Below are positions 22,090-34,140 of a stretch of 64,000 bases of DNA, piece by piece. The notes below the pieces were generated by a model. That model ran no database searches and was not told the DNA's origin. It was given only the letters and a program-made list of their open reading frames with translations. Position 1 is the stretch's first letter; every line of letters starts with the position of its first letter. The stretch comes from Cynocephalus volans. Taxonomy: Eukaryota; Chordata; Mammalia; Dermoptera; Cynocephalidae. Location: NCBI RefSeq assembly GCF_027409185.1, contig NC_084467.1:89722501-89786500 (forward strand). Reading direction: 5' to 3'. Both the position numbers and the translations under genes were made by a program.

Positions 22090-22435
22090 TTCTGTCCGTT
22101 CTAAAACTCTGACTCTTCTCACATTTATTGCTGCCTCCATGCCACTGCACATGCTGTTCTCTCTTCCTAGAATGCCCACACAATACTCTCTTAATTATTT
22201 GGCACATTTCTACACATTGATCAATATCTAGTTCAAATGATCTCCAGTATAAATCTTCTCCAGGAGAAACTAAAGTTGTAAGCTTCTTTTTACATACCTA
22301 TATCCTCAATAAACTGTGATCCCTAATCATAGCTTCACTTCTTGCTTGTATTCCCAGCTTCTAGTGTAAATTCTGACAATGCATATTAAAGTGAAACAAA
22401 CCTTTGTTGAAAGGATGAGCAAATAGATGAAAGAT
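22090..22435 (+). repeat. L2 LINE 3' end
   Basis: 'tgccactgcacatgctgttc', 'cttcctagaatgcccacac' and 'ctagttcaaatgatctccag' match the L2 3' region order, ending near 'cctttgttgaaaggatgagc'. Confidence 0.8.
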
Positions 22436-22439
22436 TTGA

Positions 22440-22570
22440 ATTTTAGGTTTAATTCTTCCATTAACTTACTGTCTAAATTTAGGCAAATCATCAACCTATC
22501 TAAGCCTCAGTTTCCTTACCTATAACAAGAAGGTAATGGAATAGATTATTCTTGTGGGATATTGTATCAT
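22440..22570 (+). repeat. MIR SINE fragment
   Basis: 'ttaggcaaatcatcaaccta' then 'taagcctcagtttccttacc' is the MIR core. Confidence 0.8.
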
Positions 22571-23094
22571 TGTACCAGTAAGTAATGCTCCATTGCTGCC
22601 CCCAGAAGTAGATTATGCATCCTAGCTCAATGCCAGGTAACTCCCAGAGCTTTGTGTAGGTGAGATATAGTTCCTGCCTATGAACAGAGTGCCAGTGGAA
22701 GTAACAGTGTTTCAGTTTTGAGCAGAGCGAGAGCCTGAATTAGAGCCATAGCTGACCTGCAGCCTGCATGTACTATAAATGAGAACTAGGCAATTGTTTT
22801 TGTAAACCATTTGACTGATTCACTCCTTAAGTTTTCCTTGCTGCTGCATTTTTTTCATAACTTTATTAGAATTTTCTAAAATCTCTCTACTACTAATTAT
22901 GACCACTCAGGTATTTTAAATAAGTTTATAGAAGATGAATTTAGAACTGTATGAGGCATCCTGAATCATGACATATGTCTTCTAACCAGTTTGCCATTGA
23001 ACTTCTAGGCTAGCCTGAACCACCTGTATACAACATGCATTTGATAACAAATCATCATCATTACTCTTGGCATATACCTGTTATGTCAGACAGA
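22571..23094. other. no recognised feature
   Basis: Unrecognised sequence. Confidence 0.4.
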
Positions 23095-23550
23095 CTCTAA
23101 GTTGGTCCCCAATAATTCCCATCTCCTAGTGTAATTCCCTTCCCTTGAGTAACTTGCTTCTAACTAATACCTCAATGTTAAGAGGATGTCTATTATTAGA
23201 TCTCAAAAGAGTCTGACTTTTGTCTTGGGAACAGTCTTTCTCCTTTGGTGACTTTGATGAAGCAAGATGCAATATTGCCAGTTCCACATGGTAAAGAACT
23301 GAGGCTGGCCTCTGGCCAATAGCCAGAAAGTAACTGAAGCTGTTAGTCCAACAGCCTGTCAGGAGTGGAATCTTGCCAACAACCACATGATCTTAGAAGC
23401 AAATCCTTGCGGAGAGGAAGACTCTGAAGGAGAGGACTCGGTGAAGCTGTGCATAGACTCTTGACCCATAGAATCTATGAGATAATACATATGTTATTTT
23501 AACCCTCTAAGTTTGTGGTAATGTTTTACACAGTGATAGATAACTAATAT
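23095..23550 (+). repeat. MLT1-type (ERVL-MaLR) solo LTR
   Basis: Key stretches are 'ctcctagtgtaattcccttc', 'ggcctctggccaatagccag', 'ttgccaacaaccacatgatc' and 'agataactaatata' at the 3' end. The order and length of about 455 bp fit an MLT1 LTR. It is an old, diverged endogenous retroviral LTR with no coding part. Confidence 0.85.
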
Positions 23551-23554
23551 AACT

Positions 23555-24170
23555 AGTTTATTCATTCAACCATATATTCATTCTACAAATGTTGATAAAG
23601 TATTTATTACATCTAGAAACAGGGTTGGCAGTGAAGATATAACAGTGAACAAGCAGACGTGGTTATTGTCTTTTAGTAGCTTATTTTTTAGTGAGGACCA
23701 CATAACGTTGAATTAGTAATTTTAATGAAGTGTGGTAAGAGGATACAGAACAGGGATCATGGAACACTGTGGATCTATATGGCAGAAAAGCCTGGCTAGT
23801 TATGTCGGTGTTGAGAGGGTTTCTTTAAGAAAATTATCTTTCATTTGAGGTCTAAAGAAAAGGAAATTTATCAGATGAGAAATGAGGGGAATGCTTCAGA
23901 AAGGGAGAAGGCATGCTCGATGACCTAGAGATGACAGAGAGTTTGAGGAAAGGATAGAAGTTCTCTACCTTAGGATCTAAAAGAGATAAGCCTATGTAGA
24001 TAGGTTGGCGTCAGATCACGCAGGCCTGTAAAGCCATTTTTCAGACTTAAGATTTTCTCCTGAAAGAAATGAGTTACCACTGACAACTTTTACTGGGTAA
24101 AGAACATGGTCACATTTTGTCTTTGGAAAGAGCATCTGATTGCACTGTGAAGAACAGTTTGTGTATTGGT
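23555..24170 (-). repeat. L2 LINE relic
   Basis: Antisense L2 starting 'ttattcattcaaccatatat', through 'aacagtgaacaagcagacgt', to 'gatcacgcaggcctgtaaag' and 'gggtaaagaacatggtcac'. A long continuous piece of about 600 bp. Confidence 0.8.
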
Positions 24171-24173
24171 CAG

Positions 24174-24594
24174 TGCTATGTGATGAATATTTATCCCCTC
24201 CAAAGCTCGTGTTGGGAGCTTGATTCCCAGTGTGGCAGTGTTGAAAGGTGGAACCTTTAAAAGTTGATTGGGTTGTGAGGACTATGCTCTCATGAATGGA
24301 CTAATCCATTCATGGAGTAATGGCTAATGGGTTAATGGGTTATCATGGGTGTAGACTGGTAGATTTATAAGAAGAGCACATGCAAATGCTCTTGTCATTT
24401 ATCACCATGTGATACCCTGGGTTGCCATGGGACTCTGTAGAGAGTTCCCACCAAGAAGGAGGAACTTATCAGACGGGCTGCTAGACCTTGGACTTCCAGC
24501 CTCCAAAAATGTAAGAAATACATTTTATTTCTTTATAAATTAGCCAGTTTCAGGTATTCTGTTATCAGCAACAGAAAACAGACTAATGAAGACA
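24174..24594 (+). repeat. MaLR (MLT1/MST-type) solo LTR
   Basis: Starts 'tgctatgtgatgaatatt' and ends 'acagactaatgaagaca', with 'cttggacttccagcctcc' and 'ctttataaattagccagttt' near the 3' end. It contains the palindrome 24291-24314 with perfect 10-bp arms, 'catgaatgga' and 'tccattcatg', which I know from this LTR group. No coding part. Confidence 0.88.
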
Positions 24595-24929
24595 GAGTTC
24601 AGCTGAGAAAGCAGAGCAATGATGGTCTTATGGGACTAGGGAATTACTATAGGAAAAAAAAAGCCTTATATAATGTGGGGGAAGCAGGGACACAAAGATC
24701 TAGAAAAGGAGCTTTGTATGGAAATCTAAGAAGCTAAGCATATCTGGCCACTGGAGGGAAACTGACGGGTTGCTCACATGAAGGTCTTTGGCAAGTGGAT
24801 GTTTCTGTGTGGCTGCTTCCTCTAGGGTCTGTAGATGTAGATCTCTCTGATGGTGGGCCTGAAGCTGTGGTTGGCAGGCCAGCAGTTGGGAAGATGAGTT
24901 GCACAGTCTTTTAGTCTGCTGTACTTTAT

Positions 24930-25130
24930 ATTTTGTCTGTAGCACTTATCACCTCCAAACCTACTGTATAATTTTTTCTTTTATTATGTTTATTGTCTAT
25001 CTCCTAATTAAGATATAAACTCCATGAATGGAGGAATTATTTGACTATTTTGTTTATTCATATATTCTGTTAGCTTAGATCTAGCCTAAAACAATGCCTA
25101 GCTCTTCAGAGACACATAACACATATTAAA
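24930..25130 (+). repeat. L2 LINE 3' end
   Basis: 'tattgtctatctcctaatta', 'ataaactccatgaatggagg' and 'aaaacaatgcctagctcttc' follow the L2 3' tail order. Confidence 0.7.
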
Positions 25131-26099
25131 TTTATATGATTTAAGTTATAAAGGTGTAAGTGTGGTTTTCTTGGTGATAATTCCTCAAATTCACTAATTG
25201 GCTATTTTTTGCTTATGTTAAAATGATAGAAGTTTATCTCAAACATAATTACAAAATTTAAAATGTTCATATACCAAACTGAAAAGCTTTTATTTTAATT
25301 CTTAATTTACTTATTACAGGGTTGAAAATCAACTTAATTTGTCAAAAAGGAATTTTTTTACTTCATACAGTCAGATAATCATGATTGATTATATTAAAAT
25401 GAGAGGATATTATGTTTCTAAGTTAATAGTCACATGGGAACATAGATCATTTCTTTTATTCTGTAATATTTATCTTCAGTTCATGTCAGATCAATTTATT
25501 TTGGATGATTCACTTTCTAAAATAAAAAAAAAAGTTCTCCCTGTGGTTCTGCATTTCAATATTATTGGACTGTTCCAACAATGATAATTTTCTTAATCTT
25601 GAATCCTTGTAAAGTTTTTGTGCTTGTTCCGCATATTAGGACTTAGATCAGGAAGCGAAGATTTCTGTTTCCATTAGAGATAATGTCTTGTTAAAATAGA
25701 ACTGATTTCAATAACTTGTTCTCCTGAGATAAAACCACTTTGAAGTTTCTTGAATAACTTGTCATCACATTTCTCATTATTGGTACTCAACAATTTTTTC
25801 AGCCTTGGTAGTCTCCTTACATATTAATGTTGCAAAGATATGCCTGGTTTTGATTCATACATTCAGCAGTAGCAGTTCATTCCTTGTCCCTTGGGAAACT
25901 CAATGAAAAGGTCTTTTTGAACATAAGCTTATTTTCATACATATAAAGTGACTTCCTGGGGCTGTGTTTTTGAAATTCTGCTGGAAATGAATGCAGGCAT
26001 CCTGGGGTGGGGGTGGGATATCACATAAAGAATGTGGATTCTACTTATCCTTTATATCTTTTTTTGTTTTGTTTTGCTATTTCTCCTTTACACCTTACC
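25131..26099. other. no recognised feature
   Basis: AT-rich and unrecognised. The 81-codon plus-strand frame at 25339-25584 has no motif. Confidence 0.4.
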
Positions 26100-26474
26100 A
26101 CCATCCTACTCCATCTACTCCTGCAGTACAAATCAGAGCAGTAGATGAACTTTGTAGGACGAGGCTTTGAAATGAGACAGGGGACTGTAGACCCCAACAC
26201 TGCCACAAGCACCTCTTCTGCACAGAGCATGCACCACAGTCACTGCCACAGCCACTGCCACTGCAAGGGTGCCTCACAACAACAGCTTCCATGCAGGAGG
26301 CACACTGACCACCTGACTGCATTGACATGAGGAGAGTCACCAGCAAAGCCCAGAAAGAGAAGAAAGTCTTTCTCCTCAAATCTCACTCCATAGTAATAGA
26401 AGCAACTACTCTACCATATGACCAGATAGCAAGGTAAACATACTAGAAAGATGGGGGGGGGGGGGGGAAGAAAA
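26100..26474. other. unassigned, possibly L1 5' part; contains a G15 run
   Basis: More GC-rich, with CA-rich triplets and an uninterrupted G run at 26453-26467. It lies directly upstream of L1 ORF1-like sequence and could be the 5' part of that L1, but I see no diagnostic match. The minus-strand Cys-rich 94-codon frame here is probably chance from the CAC/TGC-rich text. Confidence 0.4.
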
Positions 26475-28547
26475 CAAAAAACCAAAAAAGCTTCCAGAAA
26501 AGAATACTGTACCTAGAAATGTTATCCCTTGGAAATGGAGAAATAGTGTATTTCACAGACAAAAACTGCAGGAGTTCACCACCACAAGAATGGCCCTACA
26601 AGAAATCCTCAAGAAAGTCCTGCAACTAGAATTAAAAAAAATGATAATCACTACCATGAATACACAAGAAAGAACAAAACACACTGGAAGAAGAAAAATG
26701 CAAATGAGAAAAAGAAACTATATCTTACCACCTCCCCAAATCAACAAACACCTAAGACAAACTATAATAGGGGGAGAAAGGAACAAAAGACATTTAAAAC
26801 ATCCAAACAAAAATTGATAAAATGCCAGAAGTAAGATGATACCTGTCAGTAAAAATCCTTAGTGTAAATGGATTAAATTACCCATTCAAAAGCTACACAC
26901 TGACTAAATTAAAAAAACTATATCCAACTATAAGCTGTCTACAAGAGACTCACCTCAATTGTAAAGACACACACACATGAATAGTGAAAAGATGGAAAGG
27001 GTATACCACACAAATAAAAACCAAAAATGAGTAGGGTAGCTATTCCTATATTGGATAAAATAGACTTTAAGCCAAAAACTAAAAACAAGCAAGCAAACAA
27101 ACAAAAAACCCAACCAACTGTATAATGATAAAGGGATCTATCCCCAAGAAGACATAACAATAATAAATATATATGCATCCAACATTGCAGAATCCAGGTA
27201 TATAAAGAAAACAGTATTAGAACTAAAGAAAGAGGTAGATCCAAATACAATAATGGTTTGGTACCTGAACACCCTTCTCTAAGAATAGGACAGACCATTT
27301 AGGCAACAAATCAGCAGAAAAACACAGGATTTAAACTACACCTTAGCTAACTGGACCTGCCATATATCTGCAGACCATTCCTTCCAACAACTATAGAATA
27401 CACATTCTTCTCATCAGCACATGGAACACTCTCCAGGATAGACCACATCTAAGGTCACAAATCAATTCTCAACAAGTTAAAAACAAAAAATGAAATCATT
27501 TCAAGTATATTCTCAGACTTCATAAGATTAAAACTAGAAATCAATAACAAGTGAAACTCTGGAAACTATACAAACATATGGAAATTAAACAACATGCTCA
27601 TGAATGACATACGGGTCCAAGAAAAAACTAAACAAATATAAAAAATATTGTGAAACTAATGGAAATAAAGACACATCATACCAAAACCTGTGAGATGCTA
27701 CAAAAACAGTTCTAAGAAATAAGTTTATTGCAGTAAATACCTACATCAAAAGAATAAAAAGATCTCAAATAAACAATCTAATGCTACACCTCAGAGAACT
27801 AGAAAAACAAGAAAAATCCAATCCCAAAATTAGTAGATGGAAAGAAATAATTAAGATCAAAGCAGAACTAAATGAAATATAGACCCCAAAATCAATACAA
27901 AAGATTAATGAAAAAAAATGTTAGCTTTGCAAGAATATAAACAAAATAGACAAACCATTAAGTAGACTAACTAAAAAAAGAAGACAGAAGACCCAAATAA
28001 CAAAAATTAAAAATGATAAAGGAGACTTTACAACTGATACCACAGAAATACAAAGAATCATTAGAGACTGCTATAAAAACAGCAATATGCCAAAAAATTT
28101 GAAATTCTGGAGGAAATTTCTGGACACATAGAAACTACCAAGACTAAATCAAGAAGAAATCTAAAACCTGAACAGACAAATAACAAGCAACAAGATTGAA
28201 GCAGTAATCAGCAGTCTCCTAACAAAGAAAAGCCCCAGGACCAAATAGCTTTACTGTTGAATTCTACCAAACTTTAAAAAAGAATCAATACCAATTCTCT
28301 TCAAACTATTCCAAAAAATTGAAACAGAGGCCATTATTCCAAACTCATTCTATGAGGCAAGCATCATCCTCATACCAAAAAGAGACATAGATACAACAAA
28401 AAGGGAAAACTACAGGCTGATATCACCAATAAACATACAGACAAAAACCTCAATAAAATATTAGCAATCAGAATACAGCAGCACATCAAAATAATTATAC
28501 ACCATGATCACATGGGATTCATTCCAGGGATGTAAGGTTGTTTCAAC
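26475..28547 (+). mobile_element. old L1, 5' part (ORF1 end to reverse transcriptase)
   Basis: Sense L1: the ORF1 C-terminal end ('aaaactgcaggagttcacca' recurs in the 13.4-19.25 kb L1), then the ORF2 endonuclease region ('acaagagactcacctcaatt', 'agaatacacattcttctc') and the reverse transcriptase start ('aaagccccaggaccaaatag'). Frames are shattered by many indels. A younger L1 interrupts it at 28547, and it resumes at about 29932. Confidence 0.9.
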
Positions 28548-28553
28548 AAACAC

Positions 28554-29669
28554 CCAGAAATCAACCCACACACTTACTGCCATCTGATCTTTGACAAAGG
28601 CATCAAGCCTATTCACTGGGGAAGGGACTGCCTCTTCAGCAAATGGTGCTGGGATAACTGGATATCCATATGCAGGAGAATGAAACTAGATCCATACCTC
28701 TCACCGTATACTAAAATCAACTCAAAATGGATTAAGGATTTAAATATACACCCTGAAACAATAAAACTTCTTAAAGAAAACATAGGAGAAACACTTCAGG
28801 AAATAGGACTGGACACAGACTTCATGAATATGACCCCAAAAGCACAGGCAACCAAAGGAAAAATAAACAAATGGGATTATATCAAACTAAAAAGCTTCTG
28901 CACAGCAAAAGAAACAATTAACAGAGTTAAAAGACAACCAACAGAGTTGGAGAAAATATTTGCAAAATAAACATCTGACAAAGGATTAATATCCAGAATA
29001 TATAAGGAACTCAAACAACTTTACAAGAAGAAAACAAGCAACCCAATTAAAAAATGGGCAAAAGAGCTAAGTAGGCATTTCTCTAAGGAAGATATACAAA
29101 TGGCCAACAGACATATGAAAAAATGCTCAACATCACTCAGCATCCGGGAAATGCAAATCAAAACCACACTGAGATACCATCTAACCCCAGTTAGGATGGC
29201 TAAAATCCAAAAGACTCTGAACGATAAATGCTGGCGAGGTTGCGGAGAAAAAGGAACTCTCATACATTGTTGGTGGGACTGCAAAATGGTGCAGCCTCTA
29301 TGGAAAATGGTATGGAGGTTCCTCAAACAATTGCAGATAGATCTACCATACGACCCAGCTATCCCACTGTTGGGAATATACCCAGAGGAATGGAAATCAT
29401 CAAGTCGAAGGTATACATGTTCCCCAATCTTCATCGCAGCACTCTTTACAATAGCCAAGAGTTGGAACCAGCCCAAATGTCCATCATCAGATGAATGGAT
29501 ATGGAAAATGTGGTACATCTACACAATGGAATACTACTCAGCTATAAAAACGAATGAAATACTGCCATTTGCAACAACATGGATGGACCTTGAGAGAATT
29601 ATATTAAGTGAAACAAGTCAGGCACAGAAAGAGAAATACCACATGTTCTCACTTATTGGTGGGAGCTAA
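28554..29669 (+). pseudogene. L1 ORF2 C-terminal part, one nonsense codon
   Basis: One continuous frame of about 370 codons, interrupted only by TAA at 28968-28970, where related copies have a sense codon. The frame before it (28680-28970) includes '[19 protein letters not shown]'; after it come '[19 protein letters not shown]' and the Cys-rich motif '[18 protein letters not shown]', a C-x3-C-x7-H-x4-C pattern typical of L1 ORF2p. It ends in 'MFSLIGGS'. The endonuclease and reverse transcriptase are absent because the insertion is 5'-truncated, so it was dead on arrival. The intact frame suggests a recent insertion. Confidence 0.93.
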
Positions 29670-29689
29670 AAATTAATATATAAATTCAC

Positions 29690-29830
29690 ACACACACACA
29701 CACACACACACAAAACGGGGGGGGAAGAAGATATAACAACCACAATTACTTGAAGTTGATATGACAGGCAAACAGAAAGGACATTGTTGGGGGGGATGGG
29801 GGGAGGGAGAATGGAGGGAGGTTTTGGTGA
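29690..29830 (+). repeat. (CA)n and G-rich tract in L1 3' UTR
   Basis: A CA run at about 29690-29713, then G runs at 29717-29724, near 29790 and 29799-29805. L1 3' UTRs usually have a G-rich polypurine tract able to form G-quadruplexes. Confidence 0.85.
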
Positions 29831-29931
29831 TGGGGAGCAATAATCAGCCACAATGTATATCGACAAAATAAAATTTAAAAAAATAAAAAATAAAAAAATA
29901 AAAGAGAAACCCAAAGCGGGAAAAAAAACAC

Positions 29932-31790
29932 AAGTCAATAAAAGTGGTACACCACATCAACAAAACCAATGACAAAAAAACATGATTATGTCAATAGATG
30001 AAGAAAAATCATTTGGCAAAATTCAACATCCCTTCATGATAAAGACTCTCAGCAAATTAAGTATAGAAGGAAAGTATCTCAACAAAATAAAAGCCATAAA
30101 TGATAAATCAACTGCCAATATCATCTTGAATAAGAAAAGCTGGAAACTTTTCTCTTAAGAACAAGAAAAAGACTAGGATGCCTACTCTCAACACTCCTAT
30201 TTAACATAGTATTGGAAGTACTAGCCAGAGCAATTAGGCAAGAGAAAGAAATAAAAGGCATCCAGGTTCGAAAATATGAAGTCATACTGTCTCTGTTTGC
30301 AGGTGACATGATCCTATATACAGGAAATCCTAAATGGTCTACAAACCCCCCACCCCCCCAAAAAAACAGAAACAAAAAAACTCTTAGAGCAATAAATATT
30401 TTCAGTAAAGTTGCAGAATACAAAATCAACATGTAAAAATCAGTAGCATTTTTATACTCCAATGAACTAGCAGAAAAATAAATCAAGAAAGCTAGTCCAT
30501 TTACAATAGTCACCAAAAAACAAACAAACAAACAAAAAACCCACCTAGGAACCAATTTAACCAAGGAGGTGAAAGATCACTATAATAAGAACTAAAAATC
30601 ACTACTGAAAGTAAATAAAGACAACACAAAAAGATAGAAAGACATTCCATGCTCTTGGGTTGGAAGAATTAACATTGTGAAAATGTCCATACCACCAAAA
30701 GCAATCTATAGATTCAATGTAATCCCCTTCAAAATGCCAATGACATTCTTTACAGAAATAGAAAAAAGCAATCCTAACATTCTTATGGAAAAACAAAGGA
30801 CTCCAAATAGCCAAAGCAATCCTGATGAAAAAAGTAATAATAATGCCAGAGGCATAACACTATATGACTTCAAATTATACTACAAAGCTATAGTAATCAA
30901 AACATGGTGATACTGGCACAAAAACAGACACTCAGACCAATGGAGCAGAATAGAGAACCCAGAAATCATCCCATATACTTGCAGCTCAGTGATTTTTGAC
31001 AAAAGCAACAAGAACATAGGGGAAAAGATTGCCTCTTCAGTAAATGGTGCTGGAAAAGCTGGAAATCCATATGTAGAAGAATAAAACTAGACTAGTACTT
31101 TACACCATATCTCATAATCAAATCAAAATGGATTAATGATTTAAATATATGTCTTAACAGTATAAAATACCTAAGAGAAAACATAGGAGGAACATTTCAG
31201 GAGATAGGACTGGGCAAAGACTATATTTATGAATAAGACTGTAAAAGCACAGGCAACAAAAGAAAAAAATAAACAAATGGGATTATATCAAACTAAAAAG
31301 ATTGTGCACAATAAAAGAAAAAATTAAGAGAGGGAAAAGACAACCTACAGAAAGGAAAAAAATAATTGCAAACTTTGCATCCCACTAGGGATTAATATCC
31401 AGAATATATGAGGAACCCAAACAACTTTACAGTAAAAAAACAAGTAATTGATTTAAAAAATGGACAATGGAGCTTAAATAGGCATTTCCCAAAGGAAAAT
31501 ATAGGAACATATACAATTGGCCAACACACACATGAAAAAAATGCTCAGTATCACTAAGCATCAGAGAAATGCAAATCAAAACCCACTGAATATCATCTCA
31601 CTCTGGTTAGGTCATTCATGATCAAAAAGAGAATAACAAATGCTGGTGAGGATGTAGAGAAAGAGGAACCCTCCACTGTTGGTGGGACTGTAAATTAATG
31701 CAGCCATTATGGAAAACAGTATGGAGATTCCTAAAACAAGTACACAGGAATTGATATTCAATGCTGTATCCCATAGATATGTACAATCAA
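29932..31790 (+). mobile_element. old L1, 3' part (reverse transcriptase to 3' end)
   Basis: Continuation of the 26475 L1. It covers the reverse transcriptase palm ('aggtgacatgatcctatata' lies at the ADD box), the thumb, the C-terminal region and a short 3' end 'gtatcccatagatatgtaca' leading to an A-rich tail. An internal deletion joins the C-terminal region to the 3' end near 31735. All frames are broken. Confidence 0.9.
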
Positions 31791-31823
31791 TTACGTTTCA
31801 ATTAAAAAAAAAGAAAGAAAGAA

Positions 31824-31915
31824 AGATTACATAAATAGGCCACTCACAGAAAAAGAAATACAAATATTCAATAAATAGACGGAGAATATTCAACTTCATT
31901 AACAAAGAACTGTAC
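31824..31915 (+). repeat. short old L1 fragment
   Basis: 'aggccactcacagaaaaaga' and 'aatattcaacttcattaac' match the ORF2 C-terminal region of old L1s. A GAAA-rich stretch follows. Confidence 0.6.
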
Positions 31916-31944
31916 AAAAAAAGAAAAAAAGAAAGAAAGAGAAA

Positions 31945-32170
31945 TGAGACAGAGTTTGAGTAAAATTCCAGCTCTTCCAGCAGTGCCATTTACAAACTAC
32001 ATACATTGCCTTGAGCATTTTAGTTTTTTCAACCCCCATTTTTCTCATCTGTAATAGAGATAATTTGTATATTTTAGTGCTGAATGAATGAGAATTTAAA
32101 TTGTGTGTGTGTTTGTATCTACATTCTCTGGCACACTGTAGATACTCAAAAAATGTTAGCTTCTGGTATT
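31945..32170 (+). repeat. MIR SINE
   Basis: Direct MIR: 'tacattgccttgagcatttt', 'cccatttttctcatctgtaa', then 'ctggcacactgtagatactc'. Confidence 0.8.
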
Positions 32171-32174
32171 AAAA

Positions 32175-34140
32175 AAGGTATCTCATTATGGTATTGATTT
32201 GCATTTCCCTGATGGTTAGTAATGTTGAGCATCTTTTCATATACTTGTTGGCTTTTGTATGTCTACTTTGGAAAAATATCTATTGAGGTCCTTTGCCCAT
32301 TTGGGTTATTTATGTTTTTGCTATGAGTTGTATGAGTTCCTTATATATTTTGGATATTAAACACTTATCCAATATACCGTTTTCAAATATATTTTTTATG
32401 CTATACATTGCCTTTACATTCTCATTGCTGTGAGAAGCTTTTAGTTTGATGTAAATCCACTTATTTATCTTTGCTTTTGTTGCCTGTATTTTTGGTGTCA
32501 CATCCATCCAAAAAATTTTTTGCCAAGATCAACATCAGTGTCAAAGACAAATTTTCCTGGTTTTTTTTCCCTAGGAATTTTATGATTTTAGGATCTACAG
32601 TTAAGTCTTTAATGTATTTTGAGTTAATTTTTGAATATGATATAAGACAAGAGATTAATTTCATTCTTTCTCACATGGATATCAAGTTTCCCTAATAACA
32701 TTTATTGAAGAGACTGACCTTTCTCCATTGTGTATTCTTGGTGCTCTTGTCAAAGATTAGTTGACCATAAATATGGGGATGGTTTTATCTCTCGGCTTTC
32801 TATTCTGTTTCATTTGTCTATGAGTCTGTTTTTATGAGAGTACCATATTGTTTTATCTACCATGGGTTTGTAATACAATTTGAAAGCAGAAAGGTGATAT
32901 TTCCAGCTTTTTTTTTTTTCTTTTTACTCAAGATTGTTTGGGCTATTTAAGGTTTTCTGTGTTTCCACAGATATTTTAGGATTTTTTTTTTTTCTATTTC
33001 TGTGAAAAAATTCATTTTGTTGGGGATTATCTTGAATCTGTAGATCACTTTGGGTAATATGGACATTTTATTTTTTTATCTATTTTTTTATTTTTAATTT
33101 TATTTATTTATTACAACATGAGATACAAAGCTGATTGTCCCCTCTCCTGCCCATGATGTGAGGGCCAGATTCATACTGGGGGCATACCCATTACAGAAAT
33201 TACTTTTGTACCCTTTGTCCCTTCCCAATTATCCCCCAACCTCCCTCCCCCTCCCCATCTCCCCTCCACTTAGATTTGTAGTCCTAGGAATGTTCCCTCC
33301 CTCTGTTGGATCACAGCACTGCTGTGGTCTTTCTTTCCTGCCCGACATTTTAATAATATTAAACTTTCCAATCCATGAACATGGGATATCTTTCTATTTA
33401 TTTGTGCCTTCAATTTCTTGCATCAATGTCTTATAGTTTACAGTGTATAAACCACCTACTGGCTTGTTTAAATTTATTCCTGAGTATTTTGTTCTTTCTG
33501 GTTCTGTTGTAAATGGGTTTGTTTTCTTAACTTTTTTTTTTTTTTTAGAAATTTTGTTATTAATGCTCATAATATAACTAATTTTTGTATGTTAATTTTG
33601 TTTCCTGCAACTTTACCAAAATCATTTATTAGTTTGAACAGATTTTTTGGTGGAGTCTTTAGGGTTTTCTCTGTATAAAATCATGTCATCTACAGTCAGA
33701 GACAATTTAACTTCCTTTCTGATTTGAATGGCCTTTTTTTTCCCCTTGCCTAGGAATTTCACTAACATGTTGAATAGAAGTGGCAAAAGTGAGCACCTTC
33801 ATCTTGTTTCTGATCATAGGGGAAAACTTTAAAGATTTTTACTGTTGACTATTATATTAGCTGTGGGCTTTTCATATGTAGCCTTTATTATATTAAAATA
33901 CATTCCTTCTATTCTAATTTGTTGATAGCTTTCATTATAAAAGGATGTTGAATTTTGTCAAGTGCTTTTTCTGCATGTCTTGAGATGATCATGTAATTTT
34001 TATCCTTCATTTGGTTAATGTGGTATATAACATTTATTGATTTGCATATGTTGGAATTGCTGCTGCACACCAGGGATAAATATCACTTGATTATGGTGTT
34101 TAATTCTTTTATTTTATCGTTATTTTAAGGAAAGTTTTCT
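32175..34140 (-). mobile_element. old L1 (ORF2 region), interrupted
   Basis: Antisense L1 ORF2 from the C-terminal region ('tttgcatttccctgatggtt', left) to the reverse transcriptase ('gataaatatcacttgattat', right). No 3' UTR remains at the left edge. A tiny L1 3' UTR insertion (33071-33343) splits it. Minus-strand frames at 32310-32664 show recognisable but broken ORF2 pieces. Confidence 0.88.
33071..33343 (-). mobile_element. severely 5'-truncated L1, 3' UTR only
   Basis: The reverse complement carries 'cagctttgtatctcatg' before its A-rich tail. The same 3' UTR type occurs in the L1 at 55750-56587, where 'cagctttgtatctcatggat' is seen at about 56480. A 9-bp TSD 'gacatttta' (33062-33070 and 33344-33352) flanks it, and the host L1 text is continuous when it is removed. 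Confidence 0.9.

Larger units (their letters stand above)
28554..29925 (+). mobile_element. younger 5'-truncated L1 nested in an older L1
   Basis: Begins abruptly in the ORF2 C-terminal third and runs through the stop at 29669, a 3' UTR with (CA)n and a G-rich polypurine tract, 'caatgtatatcgacaaaata' and a compound A-rich tail. 'aaacac' at 28548-28553 and 29926-29931 is a candidate short TSD, and the host L1 text joins logically across it ('gtttcaacaa' then 'caagtcaataaaagtgg'). Confidence 0.9.

Noticed and set aside
24291..24314. Perfect 10-bp-arm palindrome as a regulatory operator
   Set aside because: It is a standard part of this MaLR LTR group, so repeat ancestry explains it.
26095..26379. 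Cys-rich 94-codon minus-strand frame resembling a small secreted peptide
   Set aside because: Its cysteines come from CAC/TGC-rich text, a different plus-strand frame overlaps it, and no promoter, splice site or homology is visible.
26453..26467. G15 run as a functional G-quadruplex
   Set aside because: An unbroken homopolymer is most simply slippage or an assembly artefact; no regulatory context is seen.
29100..29669. 189-residue frame as a host gene
   Set aside because: It is the C-terminal end of L1 ORF2, with the L1 Cys-rich motif, and is 5'-truncated.
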